A DNA stretch of 64,000 bases, taken from Singulisphaera sp. GP187. Its GTDB lineage: Bacteria; Planctomycetota; Phycisphaerae; Phycisphaerales; SM1A02. Below, in pieces: positions 8,672-18,047 of this stretch (position 1 is its first letter; each line of letters opens with the position of its first letter). The position numbers and the translations under genes are program-made. Location: assembly GCA_945868805.1 (NCBI GenBank), contig CAMBMO010000002.1, positions 124,001-188,000 on the forward strand, read 5' to 3'. The notes below the pieces were generated by a model. The model saw only the letters and a program-made list of their open reading frames with translations. It made no database searches and had not been told where the DNA came from.

Positions 8672-8744
8672 GATTGCGTAGCTCAGCTGGTAGAGCAAGT
8701 GGCTTTTAACCTCTAGGTCCTGGGTTCGATCCCCAGCGCAATCA
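8672..8744 (+). tRNA. tRNA-Lys (anticodon TTT)
   Basis: A complete cloverleaf: acceptor GATTGCG pairs with CGCAATC, the D arm is GCTC...GAGC, the anticodon loop CTTTTAA gives anticodon TTT, and the T arm is CTGGG-TTCGATC-CCCAG with discriminator A. One T-T mismatch is in the anticodon stem. The CCA end is not encoded. Confidence 0.95.
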
Positions 8745-8777
8745 CTCGATTTCGAATCTCACTCGACCCTCTCAAGA

Positions 8778-11700
8778 ATGCTCGTTGTTCACGCAAATTG
8801 GTTTGATGGTTGCCTTCATCTTTGGGGGGAATCCTTGACTGTCGCAATTGAGGCGCGATGGGTTGCACCACCCACGCATCCATTCACCGCTTCGCCGAAC
8901 GAGATTCGCCATGCCCTTGAAGCAAGCGTGGGCTCGCTCAATGGTGCAAAGGAATCCCAGATCGATTTGCTCCTTCCGCATTCGTCTGCACCGATCGGAA
9001 ATGGGGTCGGGAATAGACCGATCACACTGCCATCGAGTCGCCTCGCCGGACTCATCGGTCAGTTGAGCAACGATGAAGAATTAAGAACCCTCGAACCAAC
9101 GCGGATCCCGACTCTGAAGTTCGCTCCAAATTCCGCCCTTCAGTTGCTGATCGATTTGCGGAATTTAGAGGGCACTCAGAATGATCGCTTCGTGACTGGT
9201 CACTCGATGCACTGGTGGTTCGCACTGACCCAGTTCGCGATCGACTCGGTCATTGATCAGCGTGTGATTCCCACAGTCCTTCAGCGCCGAGACGGATCGT
9301 ATGCCGGTCAGTGGCGACCCTGGCTCAATGACGACGACGCGAACATGCAGCTCGCGGATCTTCTTGCAAGCATGCCTGCAGCGGCGCGCGCCATCGATGG
9401 CACTGATGGCAATCCTTGGCCGATCGTCGACTCGTTCCTCGGAAAGACTGTTGATGCGATTGTGCGATCCGTCCTCGTCACTGAAAACTTCTCGGAGTCG
9501 ATCGAGGGATTCGATCAAGCGACGGACTTCCATGCCGCGTGGCTCTCTGGATTGCTCGGAGAAAGGGACGAAATCAAGGTCGGTCGACGAAGTCCCTTCG
9601 ATGTCTTGCGCGACACGCGTGGCTGGATCGGCGTCCTCGACGAGGCGCGAGTCACCACAGGGATGCGCCTGCGATTCGAGGTTCGCGAACCAGATTTGGA
9701 ATCCAACGACGACGGAATCGACTCCACCTGGCACGTGGGCTTCGGGCTCGTTGATCCCGAATCGCCCGACACAGTGATCGATGCACGATCCTTGTTCCAC
9801 CGCCCAACTGGAAAGCGTGCGTCCGCGAGTTCCGCTCGAAACGAAGAACTCTCCGAGATGCTCCTCAAGGAACTCGCACGGGCAAGCCGAATCTGGCCGG
9901 AACTCGACGATGCGCTTGAAGACGAAACGCCTTCAGGGATCGATCTCGATACTCGACACGTCTACCAGTTTATGAGGGACTTGCGCCCCATTCTGCTCGA
10001 GGCGGGATTCTTCGTCGAGGTGCCAGAGTGGTGGGGTGAATCGGCGAGTCGTATCAACGCGAATCTGCTGATCGATTCGCCAGATGAGCCACCGAGAATG
10101 GGTGAGGCATCCGGGTCGAATGGATCTTTTGGCATTGGACTCCAATCGCTCGTCGGATATCGGTGGCAAGTCGCGCTCGGTTCGCAAAATGTCTCGATTG
10201 AAATGCTCGAGAAACTCGCCCAACGCGGCGCACCGCTCGTCTGTGTCGGCGGTCAATGGGTCGATCTGCGCCCCGAAGACATCGACTCGGCGCTCAAGTT
10301 TCTCAAGAGTCATCCGGGCGGAACGATGACGCTCGTCGAAGCACTCCGAATGGCCAACGGGATCGATGGGCCTCCCGAAGCGCTTCCCGTCAGTGGTGTG
10401 CGCGCAACGGGCTGGGTCAAACAATTGCTTTCGGGAACTGGAGCGAGCGAGAGTTTCCAGATGACCGAAGCGCCTGAGCTCTTTCGCGGAACGCTTCGTC
10501 CGTACCAGCTTTCGGGACTCAGTTGGCTCGTCTTCCTCGATCGGCTCGGACTTGGAGCATGTCTTGCTGACGACATGGGTCTCGGAAAAACCATCCAGTT
10601 GATCGCACTCTTGCAGCATGAACGATCCAAGATCGGAACCGCGCGAATCGGACCATCGCTCCTAGTCACACCGATGTCGGTCATGGGCAATTGGAAACGA
10701 GAGCTCGCTCGATTCGCACCGGAGTTAAAGGTGCACATTCAGCACGGACTCGAGCGACCAGCGGGTGAACGATTCACGCAGATCGCCGAAGAACACGATG
10801 TCGTTCTCACCACGTACGCGATCGTTGTCCGCGACAAGGAAACCCTCCAGGCAGTTCCATGGCGGCGCGTCGTTCTCGATGAAGCGCAGTACATCAAGAA
10901 TCCACCGACGAAGCAAACTGTCGCAATTCGATCGATTGAAACGCAGTCGCGTATTGCACTCACCGGTACGCCCGTCGAAAACCGGCTCGCTGAACTCTGG
11001 TCGATCCTGGAATTCTGCTGCCCTGGATACCTCGGGACAAATCAGGATTTCCGCAGGCGGTTCGCGGCACCAATTGAACGCAATCGAGATCCTCAAACCT
11101 CGGAGCGACTGCGATCGCTCGTTCGTCCATTCATTCTTCGCCGACTCAAGACGGACCTCACCGTCATTGCCGACCTTCCCCCGCTGGTCGAGAGTCGGCA
11201 GAACATCGCGCTGACGGACGAACAAGTCAGACTCTACGACGAGGTCGTCGCAGATATGCTGAAAAAAGTCGATCAGTCCGAAGGGATTCGCCGTCGCGGG
11301 CTCGTGCTCAGCGCGCTCGTGAAACTGAAGCAGATATGCAACCATCCCGCTCACTACTTGGGCGAAGGATTGTCCGATTCCGGATCAAAGAGTCACTCTG
11401 GCAAGAAGCGCTTGCTTGAAGAGAAAACTCGTGATGTGGACGAACCCGAAGTCGAATCAAACTCCAGCCACCCACTGATCCTGCCCTCGACTGCGTTGAT
11501 CCCGGGTAGGAGCGGCAAGACCCAGCGACTGATGGAGATGCTGGAAGAACTCCTCGCAGCCGGAGATTGCGCGCTGATATTCACGCAGTATCGGCAGATG
11601 GGGCATTTGCTTGTCGCGATGATCCGACAAATCCTCGATGTCGAACCCCTGTTCCTCCACGGCGGAACCCCTCAGGCCAAGCGCGATGATTTGGTCGAAC

Positions 11701-12059
11701 GGTTTCAAAAGGGCGACGGAACGACTCCAATCTTTGTACTCAGCCTGAAGGCAGGTGGCGTCGGACTCAATTTGACCGCCGCGAACCATGTCTTCCATTT
11801 CGATCGCTGGTGGAATCCCGCAGTCGAAAATCAGGCGACCGATCGTGCATTTCGAATCGGACAAACTCGAACGGTCAATGTTCACAAGTTCATCTGCACT
11901 GGAAGTCTTGAGGAGCGGATCGACCAGATGATCGAACAGAAAACCGAACTGGCAACAAACATCATCGGGGCTGGCGACGCGTGGCTAACCGAATTGTCGA
12001 CTGGCCAACTTCGAGACATGCTGAGTCTTCGCCGAACAGGTTTGGAGGGTGGCGAATGA
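8778..12059 (+). CDS. SNF2-family DEAD/DEAH ATPase (HepA-like)
   Basis: 1093 residues. The C-terminal half is a full SNF2 ATPase: ADDMGLGKT (Walker A, about residue 597), LVTPMSVMGNWKRE, VVLDEAQYIKN (DEAQ box, about 700), LTGTPVENRL, and in the second lobe FTQYRQMG, FLHGGTPQ, LSLKAGGVGLNLT, DRWWNPAVENQATDRAFRIGQ. The N-terminal 560 residues match the accessory region of bacterial SNF2 proteins and have no catalytic motif I can see. Such ATPases translocate on double-stranded DNA and remodel protein-DNA complexes, for instance stalled RNA polymerase. The stop overlaps the start of the SWIM-domain gene by four bases. A 60-residue acidic/Ser-rich insertion lies around residues 865-905 between the two ATPase lobes. 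Confidence 0.9.
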   Translation: MLVVHANWFDGCLHLWGESLTVAIEARWVAPPTHPFTASPNEIRHALEASVGSLNGAKESQIDLLLPHSSAPIGNGVGNRPITLPSSRLAGLIGQLSNDEELRTLEPTRIPTLKFAPNSALQLLIDLRNLEGTQNDRFVTGHSMHWWFALTQFAIDSVIDQRVIPTVLQRRDGSYAGQWRPWLNDDDANMQLADLLASMPAAARAIDGTDGNPWPIVDSFLGKTVDAIVRSVLVTENFSESIEGFDQATDFHAAWLSGLLGERDEIKVGRRSPFDVLRDTRGWIGVLDEARVTTGMRLRFEVREPDLESNDDGIDSTWHVGFGLVDPESPDTVIDARSLFHRPTGKRASASSARNEELSEMLLKELARASRIWPELDDALEDETPSGIDLDTRHVYQFMRDLRPILLEAGFFVEVPEWWGESASRINANLLIDSPDEPPRMGEASGSNGSFGIGLQSLVGYRWQVALGSQNVSIEMLEKLAQRGAPLVCVGGQWVDLRPEDIDSALKFLKSHPGGTMTLVEALRMANGIDGPPEALPVSGVRATGWVKQLLSGTGASESFQMTEAPELFRGTLRPYQLSGLSWLVFLDRLGLGACLADDMGLGKTIQLIALLQHERSKIGTARIGPSLLVTPMSVMGNWKRELARFAPELKVHIQHGLERPAGERFTQIAEEHDVVLTTYAIVVRDKETLQAVPWRRVVLDEAQYIKNPPTKQTVAIRSIETQSRIALTGTPVENRLAELWSILEFCCPGYLGTNQDFRRRFAAPIERNRDPQTSERLRSLVRPFILRRLKTDLTVIADLPPLVESRQNIALTDEQVRLYDEVVADMLKKVDQSEGIRRRGLVLSALVKLKQICNHPAHYLGEGLSDSGSKSHSGKKRLLEEKTRDVDEPEVESNSSHPLILPSTALIPGRSGKTQRLMEMLEELLAAGDCALIFTQYRQMGHLLVAMIRQILDVEPLFLHGGTPQAKRDDLVERFQKGDGTTPIFVLSLKAGGVGLNLTAANHVFHFDRWWNPAVENQATDRAFRIGQTRTVNVHKFICTGSLEERIDQMIEQKTELATNIIGAGDAWLTELSTGQLRDMLSLRRTGLEGGE

Positions 12060-12979
12060 CCCAGTGGCAGGAACAAAATAGACCGCGACAACCCGAGAAT
12101 CCTCGACGTGTCATCGGTGGATTCAAATTCAAGCGCAAGGGCGGGATCGAGAATTTTCTTTGGACTGCAGAGCCACTCTTCCATGCGACACTGATCGCCG
12201 CTGAAACAGACGCGGTCGAAGAGGGACACTCGTATGCGATTTCTGGGCAAACGGTCACGGTCATCGCCACTCCCGGCAAGGTGACATCAACCGTGCAAGG
12301 ACGCTCATCTCGTCCCTATCAACTCGAGCTCTCATTCTCGATCTGGACACCTGAAGAGTGGGACAAGGTCATCGCAGCACTCTGTGCAGAAGCAATTTTC
12401 GCCGCGCGATTTCTCGTCGGGGAAATGCCGACAGCCGTCGGAGATCTGATCCCTGCACTTGGAATCCGCACACCACTCGTCCCAATGAAACCAGGATCGA
12501 AGGCGAATTGCGACCCAGTCGTCACGTGCACGTGTGGCGGAGCGCAACCGTGTAAGCACACCGTTTCGATGATGCATATCTTGGCCGAAAGACTCGAAGA
12601 GGAACCCCTCCTGCTCTTTCAACTCCGCGGAATGCCAGTGGCGCGGGTCTTGGAGAGAATCCACGAGAAGAGGACGCTTTCGACTCGCGGAGAGAATCAA
12701 GCTCACCCAGTCCCTGCCGCGGCGGGCGATCACGCGCTGGTCACTCCGATCGAGAATTTGCTCCACGATTTCTGGCGACCCGGTCGACGGCTCCATGACC
12801 TTGAGTCTCGTCCGGTGCCAACCCACACCCCGCATGCACTGTTACGACGGTTAGGAGCGAGTCCACTGGGCGGGAGATTCCCACTCGTTGGTTTGTTCGC
12901 CACGATCTATGACACTGCGCGGGCGCACGGAATCACGTTGCGTGATCGCGAGTCGCCAACACCGCCAAGCGACGAGTGA
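12056..12979 (+). CDS. SWIM zinc-finger protein, partner of the SNF2 ATPase
   Basis: 307 residues. A SWIM motif, Cys-x-Cys-x5-Cys-x-His, is present at about residue 157 (CTCGGAQPCKH). SWIM domains bind DNA or protein, and in bacteria SWIM proteins are commonly encoded next to SNF2 ATPases, as here. The start is ATG 12056, within the ATGA overlap with the SNF2 stop and seven bases after a TTTGGAGGG ribosome site. The region before the motif is predicted mixed alpha/beta (EEWDKVIAALCAEAIFAARFLVGEMP is the conserved segment preceding SWIM in this family, given here by its ends EEWDKV and GEMP); after it the sequence is less conserved. It probably acts with the ATPase as a complex, which is inference from coupling. 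Confidence 0.82.
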   Translation: MTQWQEQNRPRQPENPRRVIGGFKFKRKGGIENFLWTAEPLFHATLIAAETDAVEEGHSYAISGQTVTVIATPGKVTSTVQGRSSRPYQLELSFSIWTPEEWDKVIAALCAEAIFAARFLVGEMPTAVGDLIPALGIRTPLVPMKPGSKANCDPVVTCTCGGAQPCKHTVSMMHILAERLEEEPLLLFQLRGMPVARVLERIHEKRTLSTRGENQAHPVPAAAGDHALVTPIENLLHDFWRPGRRLHDLESRPVPTHTPHALLRRLGASPLGGRFPLVGLFATIYDTARAHGITLRDRESPTPPSDE

Positions 12980-13040
12980 CGGATCTCGTTGCGCCGACGA
13001 TTGTCGCACGACGAAACGCTCGACACTAACATCGTCGCGC

Positions 13041-13925
13041 ATGCGCGAGCCAAAGAATGTTTCACCGACGATCGACAAGCATCTGCGCACCGTCGCGAAG
13101 GCGTTGACGACCGGTGCTCCACGCGAGACAAGAACGCGACGCACGCTTCCTGATTTCGACGCCATCGCCTGGGTCGCACACAGGTTGCACAAGGTCATTT
13201 TTTCGATTCGAGGACCCCTCGGAGAGTCAGCAGAGTCCATTCTCGAAGATGTCGATGGACTCCTTCGCCCCGAGGTCGTCTGCGCATTTGTCGCGAGTGG
13301 GTCGAGTGCGATCCAGGCGCGCACTCGGGGGAATCGTGCGCTCGTCGCATTGTTTCGCGGGCTCCCCAAAGTGCAGCGAATGCTGATGACCGACCTTGAA
13401 GGCGCATTCGAACGAGATCCCGCAGCGAAGACCCGAGCTGAAATCGTCCTCTGTTATCCGGGGTTGCGCGCGCTCTGCATTCACCGCATCGCACACGAAT
13501 TGGATCGTCTCGGCACGCCACTGATCCCTCGCATGCTCGCGGAATCTGCTCACGACTCGACTGGGATCGATATTCACCCAGGAGCCACGATCGGTTCGGG
13601 GTTTTTCATCGACCACGGGACGAGCGTCGTGATCGGCGAGACCTCTGTCATCGGACGTAACTGCACGCTGTACCAGGGAGTCACGCTCGGGGCGAGACGC
13701 TTCGACCGAAACGCAGATGGATCGATTCGAAGAGGAGTGAGGCGACATCCAACGCTGAAGGACAATGTCACGGTCTATGCAAACGCGACGATTCTCGGTG
13801 GCGACACGATCATCGGCAAGGGATCGGTCATCGCCGCTGGAGTCCTCGTACAAGAGAGCGTTCCAGCTAACTCCGTCGTCAAGCCGGGACGGGTTGAGCT
13901 GACAGTGGCACGTGCGCGCCGCTGA
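13041..13925 (+). CDS. cysE: Serine O-acetyltransferase
   Basis: 294 residues. The C-terminal left-handed beta-helix carries the CysE motifs: DSTGIDIHPGATIG with the catalytic Asp and His, FFIDHGTSVVIGE, LYQGVTLGA, HPTLKDNVTVYANATILGG, and VVKPGR. The N-terminal 150 residues are the helical domain of the longer CysE type. The enzyme acetylates serine with acetyl-CoA for cysteine synthesis. I chose ATG 13041, which leaves a normal-length helical domain; the frame continues upstream over the end of the SWIM gene but without conserved sequence. No cysK is adjacent. A perfect 7-base hairpin follows the stop. Confidence 0.93.
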   Translation: MREPKNVSPTIDKHLRTVAKALTTGAPRETRTRRTLPDFDAIAWVAHRLHKVIFSIRGPLGESAESILEDVDGLLRPEVVCAFVASGSSAIQARTRGNRALVALFRGLPKVQRMLMTDLEGAFERDPAAKTRAEIVLCYPGLRALCIHRIAHELDRLGTPLIPRMLAESAHDSTGIDIHPGATIGSGFFIDHGTSVVIGETSVIGRNCTLYQGVTLGARRFDRNADGSIRRGVRRHPTLKDNVTVYANATILGGDTIIGKGSVIAAGVLVQESVPANSVVKPGRVELTVARARR

Positions 13926-13937
13926 AGTTTGAGAATC

Positions 13938-13954
13938 GGTCGAGAGGCTCGACC
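13938..13954. terminator. Hairpin between convergent genes
   Basis: GGTCGAG-AGG-CTCGACC is a perfect 7-base-pair stem with a 3-base loop, 12 bases after the cysE stop and directly against the stop of the convergent EF-hand gene. It could end transcription from both sides, though only a short weak T-rich stretch (TTAGTT) follows. Confidence 0.5.
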
Positions 13955-15847
13955 TTAGTTCACTGATCCGGCCTGACCGGCCTGACCACCACGGCCGCCT
14001 TGACCGCCTTGACCGCCTTGACCGCCTTGACCACCTTGACCGCCTTGACCGCCTTGACCACCGCGCATCCCTCGGAACATCTCAGTGCGCTCCGCATCGT
14101 CGATGGTTCCATCTTTGTTCTTATCGGCGGCCTTGGCGACATCCTGAAACTGCTGGGGAAGCTCGGAAATCTTTCCCGTTCCGAACGCACCTTGGTTTCG
14201 ACCACCATCTCGTCCCTGTGGCATGAGCGCCTTCTGCTCTGGACTCAGCACTCCGTTGACTTGCTCCATGTACCGAGTACCCAACTCGCCACGCTCGTCC
14301 ATCAACTCTCCGATGGGATCCGCTGCGTTGTTTGATCCGAATTGTCGCCCCATCATGGACATCGGAGACGTCGTGCCCGCCATGACGCCGATCAGTCTCT
14401 CAGACTCTTCGAGTCTCTGAATTGGTTCTTCCTTGCGCGTCACGGTGACGATTCGTGCGTTCATCCCCGAAAGCTCCGCGAGGTACGTGACCTGCATCGC
14501 TGTGATCGCAGTGCGCGCTTCGGCAGTCAGATCAGGCAACTCGAGTGCCTTCGTGAACAATTCGGTTGCGCGGGTTGGGCGATAGATTCTTCGAAACGCA
14601 GACGCCAATGCTGCCTGGCTGAACTTTGCACCGTCTTCTGGAGGCATCGCTCCAACGATCATTGTTCGGAACTGGTCGTTGACTTCGCGAATGGCCTTGC
14701 GCAACGCGATCTGTCGCTCCGCAATCGACTTCGCGGCAGCGATGTCGCCATCGAGCACGGATCGCATGAGCTTCGGATCGCTCTGTTCGATAAAAGTGTC
14801 CCGTGCAACGAGCGCACCATCGAGTTGAACTTCGTAGTCGTCGAGCGTCTTCACAGTGCCATCGATCGACGGTTGTGAAACACCTGCTTCATCCATGACG
14901 ACGAAAAGATTCGTCGCTTCACCGGAGAGCACTGCATTGTCCATCGACTTTTCTCGACGGAGAAACCGCTGAAACTTCGCCCAATTTGCCTCTTGATTGT
15001 CGCCAAGCGTTGCTTCGATTCCGTCAGCGACGATCTTCTTCAGGGACGCCTTCTCTGCCGTCCAGCGATTCGTTTCGGCGAAGATTTCTTCCATAACAGC
15101 CTTTGTCTCTAGGTCGGCTCCGCTTGCCTTGCGCTCCGCCGCCATCTCATCGCCCATCTTCGACATGCGTGTCGAGAAGAACTTCTGACGCGCTTCGTCG
15201 GAAAGTGGACCGCCATTCTCAATTTCCATTTGCTCGATGTCTTGTTGCATCGACTCGCGCATCGAACGCATCTTCTCGCGCATATCGCCACCCATAAAGC
15301 TCTGGAACATCCTCATTCCAGCTTCCTGGACTTTCTGCTGTGATGCTTCAGCTGCGGGATTGAATGCCAAGTCGTAGTCGTTGATCAGCGTCTCAACGAT
15401 GGCCATTTGGCCGTCGTCGAAACTCAATTGCTCCTTAAAGAGTGGCACATCACGTCGAAGGAAATCTGCTTTGTAGCGAGTCATGAGTTGACCGAAGGCA
15501 CCCATGCCTCCTCGGCCACCACCGCCACCACCACCGCCGCCGCCGAACATGGTGGCGCCCTGCCCACCCCGTCCACCCTGTCCACCTCGACCGCCCTGTC
15601 CGTTTTGACCAGATTGGCCGTCTTGCTGACGACCTTCCGGTCGAACCTGCGCTCCATCTTGTCGTTGTACTCCCTGATTCGCGCCAGTCGCTGCGCCACC
15701 AGGCTGGCCTTGCGGTTGGGCTTGCGGCGTTCCCTGAACCGGGAATGGGCTCGTTCCAAGCATCGATCCTCCGGAGACAACTCCCAAGGAGATACCCAAG
15801 ACCAAACCAGAAAATCGGAGAGTCGAATGCAGTGGGGATCGGATCAT
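13955..15847 (-). CDS. Exported Gly/Gln-rich protein with a C-terminal EF hand
   Basis: 630 residues with a signal peptide (MIRSPLHSTLRFSG, then hydrophobic LVLGISLGVVSGG). After it comes a Gln/Gly-rich low-complexity region of about 100 residues ending in a poly-Gly run, then 400 residues of mostly helical sequence without a known fold, then an EF hand near residue 590 (DKNKDGTIDDAE, Ca-binding positions D, N, D, T, D, E), and a C-terminal tail of Gly-Gly-Gln repeats. The tail is encoded by a 9-base tandem repeat (TTGACCGCC on the plus strand, 13989-14061). Planctomycetes have many such EF-hand exported proteins; a role in the cell envelope is inferred. I chose ATG 15847 because it begins the signal peptide. 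Confidence 0.75.
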   Translation of the reverse strand: MIRSPLHSTLRFSGLVLGISLGVVSGGSMLGTSPFPVQGTPQAQPQGQPGGAATGANQGVQRQDGAQVRPEGRQQDGQSGQNGQGGRGGQGGRGGQGATMFGGGGGGGGGGRGGMGAFGQLMTRYKADFLRRDVPLFKEQLSFDDGQMAIVETLINDYDLAFNPAAEASQQKVQEAGMRMFQSFMGGDMREKMRSMRESMQQDIEQMEIENGGPLSDEARQKFFSTRMSKMGDEMAAERKASGADLETKAVMEEIFAETNRWTAEKASLKKIVADGIEATLGDNQEANWAKFQRFLRREKSMDNAVLSGEATNLFVVMDEAGVSQPSIDGTVKTLDDYEVQLDGALVARDTFIEQSDPKLMRSVLDGDIAAAKSIAERQIALRKAIREVNDQFRTMIVGAMPPEDGAKFSQAALASAFRRIYRPTRATELFTKALELPDLTAEARTAITAMQVTYLAELSGMNARIVTVTRKEEPIQRLEESERLIGVMAGTTSPMSMMGRQFGSNNAADPIGELMDERGELGTRYMEQVNGVLSPEQKALMPQGRDGGRNQGAFGTGKISELPQQFQDVAKAADKNKDGTIDDAERTEMFRGMRGGQGGQGGQGGQGGQGGQGGQGGRGGQAGQAGSVN

Positions 15848-15910
15848 TTCAGTGAGTCTTTCTGTAACTAGTTTCGAACGGAAGTGCGGGGACGCGGGGA
15901 AAGAGGCTAG

Positions 15911-15944
15911 CTGGAAACAAAAACAGCCTGGAAACAAGAACAGC
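15911..15944. repeat. 17-base tandem duplication in an intergenic spacer
   Basis: CTGGAAACAAAAACAGC (15911-15927) is followed directly by CTGGAAACAAGAACAGC (15928-15944), with one mismatch. A partial third copy (GGGAAACAG) follows near 15950. It lies between the start of the EF-hand gene and the end of the sugar dehydrogenase gene, both on the minus strand. I see no gene in this 187-base spacer. Confidence 0.8.
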
Positions 15945-16034
15945 CTAACGGGGAAACAGTCCCGGAATCCAACAATCTACTGCGCTTTGTCGAGCTTGCG
16001 CCCCTTCGGGACATCGAATCAAACAAGATTCGAG

Positions 16035-17285
16035 TCACTTCGATGGCACAAGCTTGAAGATCGCTCCAGGACCATCTGCTCCTTTGTTTGTTCCGCAGAC
16101 GAAAATCGAGCCATCCGGGGCTTCGCCAAAGCTCGCGGGGTGGAATCCTCGGACTCCCCCGACCACGACTGGAGGAGTCACGAGCTTCCCGCCTTCGGCC
16201 CGCAACCCCCACATCGTTCCCATCTGATAGTCCGCATAGAAATAGATACCGTTCATTTCGGGGTACTCAGCCCCGCGATAGACATACCCGCCAGTGACAG
16301 AGACTCCCTCACGGCGTGGATACGCGACGAGCGGTTCGATGAATTTTGCGGACGCTTCGCTGCTGTCCGGAACTCCTTCGGTCCCGTGAAAGCCCTCGCG
16401 GCAACGCCAACCAAAGTTGCCCCCCTTGGTCACGATGTCGATCTCCTCCCACGCATTCTGGCCGACATCCCCCGCATAGAGCTCGCCGGTCTTTCGATCG
16501 AACGACATCCGCCACACATTGCGAAGTCCCCGAGCGAACACTTCCGGCGCGGCATCCGTTCTGCCAATGAACGGATTGTCAGCGGGAATGCCATAGTGCT
16601 TCCCATTCGACGGGTGATCGACATCAATACGGAGCATCGCAGCGAGGAGGGATTCGAGGTTTTGCCCGTTGCCCCACGGATCATTTCCTGCGCCTCCATC
16701 ACCTGTCGAGATGTACAGATACCCGTCCGCACCGAAGAGCAGGGTTCCACCGTTGTGATTCCATGCTGGGTCCGGAATTTCCAAGAGCACGAGTTGGGAT
16801 GCAGGATCGATGAGACATTCGGCGTTGGCGGTGAATCGCGCGAGCACTTCGCGGTCGGGACTCTCGCCAGATTTCGCTGCCGTATACCAGGCGTAGACGA
16901 AGTGGTTCTCTTCAAACTTCGGGTGAAAGACGACGGAGAGCAACCCCTGCTCGTTGAACTTGTCTTGCACCGGCTCCTTGATGTCGAGGACGATGCGCCC
17001 TACATCTTGCTGATCCGTCATGTCAATCTCGATGACTCGTCCCGCCTGCTCAACGACATAGAGCCGATCTGCGCGATCTGGTCGAGCGACAATCTGAACT
17101 GGTCGGCGCAACTTCAGTTCCGGCCATTGCCGCTTCAACTGAACGAGTGGAATCTTCGGTTGCGCCGATCGAGTATCTGGAGGTGCTTGATCGGTCGCAG
17201 GAGCGGGCGATTGGGACGGCGACTGCACAGCGAACAACGAGCTTGCAATTGCGAACGAAAGGACGATCGAGCGGCTGAAACGCAT
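16035..17285 (-). CDS. PQQ-type glucose/sorbosone (aldose) dehydrogenase, exported
   Basis: 416 residues with a cleavable signal (MRFSRSIVLSFAIASSLFAVQS) and a Pro/Gln-rich linker. The rest is a six-bladed beta-propeller of the soluble sugar dehydrogenase family: RPVQIVARP, LLSVVFHP, WNHNGGTLLFGADGYLY with the catalytic-type His, STGDGGAGNDP for calcium, LRIDVD, FARGLRNVWRMSFD, GDVGQNAWEEID and GGNFGWRCREG. These proteins oxidise aldoses in the periplasm with PQQ. Many planctomycete homologues have unverified cofactor use, so activity is inferred. It is divergent from the DUF1080 gene, and both could share a role in sugar breakdown. Confidence 0.87.
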   Translation of the reverse strand: MRFSRSIVLSFAIASSLFAVQSPSQSPAPATDQAPPDTRSAQPKIPLVQLKRQWPELKLRRPVQIVARPDRADRLYVVEQAGRVIEIDMTDQQDVGRIVLDIKEPVQDKFNEQGLLSVVFHPKFEENHFVYAWYTAAKSGESPDREVLARFTANAECLIDPASQLVLLEIPDPAWNHNGGTLLFGADGYLYISTGDGGAGNDPWGNGQNLESLLAAMLRIDVDHPSNGKHYGIPADNPFIGRTDAAPEVFARGLRNVWRMSFDRKTGELYAGDVGQNAWEEIDIVTKGGNFGWRCREGFHGTEGVPDSSEASAKFIEPLVAYPRREGVSVTGGYVYRGAEYPEMNGIYFYADYQMGTMWGLRAEGGKLVTPPVVVGGVRGFHPASFGEAPDGSIFVCGTNKGADGPGAIFKLVPSK

Positions 17286-17351
17286 AGGGTGGAAGGATAC
17301 GCACCGATCGCCCGAATCCCTTCATTGATGCCACGGGCGTATCCTCTCGCC

Positions 17352-18047
17352 ATGTCGCAGTTCATCGAGCTCTCCATCGTCGCGAGTCTCGCGTTCGGAC
17401 AAGCAACTCCGGCCCCAAAGCCCGAGCCAGCGCCGACGACGCCTCCGCAATCAGTCCAAGCACCCGCCCCGATCGAGGCAGGATTCGTGTCGATCTTCGA
17501 TGGGAAGACTCTGGAAGGCTGGACTGGCGATACAAAGGGATACGCCGTGGAATCTGGCGCAATCACTTGTCTTGCACAGGGCTCGAACCTGCTCACCGCA
17601 AAGAAGTATGCCGATTTCGATTTGAAGTTCGAGTTTCAGTTGACATCGGGTGCGAACAACGGAATTGGAATACGTATGCCGGTCGAGGGTGATGCTGCAT
17701 ATGTCGGGATGGAGATCCAGGTGTTGGACAACTCGCACCCGAAATATGCCGACCTCAAGCCATGGCAGTTTCATGGCTCGATCTACGGAGTCGTTCCGGC
17801 GCGGCGCGAACACTTGAAGCCCATCGGCGAATGGAACTATCAGGAAATCATCGCGCGCGGATCACACATTCGGGTCATCCTCAATGGTCAAACGATCGTC
17901 GACGCGGATGTCGAAAAGTCCGCCACCGATGGAACCATCGACGGCAAGGACCATCCGGGATTGCGTCGACAAAGCGGCCACATCGGATTCCTCGGACATG
18001 GCGATAAGGTCTCGTTCAGAAACCTGCGCATCCAGGAGCTCAATTGA
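17352..18047 (+). CDS. DUF1080 (3-keto-disaccharide hydrolase-like) exported protein
   Basis: 231 residues. The N terminus has a short hydrophobic leader (FIELSIVASLAFGQA) and a Pro/Ala/Thr linker, so the protein is probably exported. The fold is the concanavalin A-like DUF1080 domain: SIFDGKTLEGWTG at the start, TAKKYADFDLKFEF, NNGIGIR, YVGMEIQVLD, GSIYGVVPA, WNYQEIIARGSHI, and GHIGFLGHGDKVSFRNLRI at the end. Some members hydrolyse 3-keto-glucosides made by Gfo/Idh/MocA-type oxidoreductases. ATG 17328, eight codons upstream, is another possible start. The stop overlaps the TTG of the next gene. Confidence 0.85.
   Translation: MSQFIELSIVASLAFGQATPAPKPEPAPTTPPQSVQAPAPIEAGFVSIFDGKTLEGWTGDTKGYAVESGAITCLAQGSNLLTAKKYADFDLKFEFQLTSGANNGIGIRMPVEGDAAYVGMEIQVLDNSHPKYADLKPWQFHGSIYGVVPARREHLKPIGEWNYQEIIARGSHIRVILNGQTIVDADVEKSATDGTIDGKDHPGLRRQSGHIGFLGHGDKVSFRNLRIQELN

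Noticed and set aside
15852..17351. Upstream extension of the DUF1080 frame
   Set aside because: Antisense to the sugar dehydrogenase; the signal-like leader and linker start at 17352.
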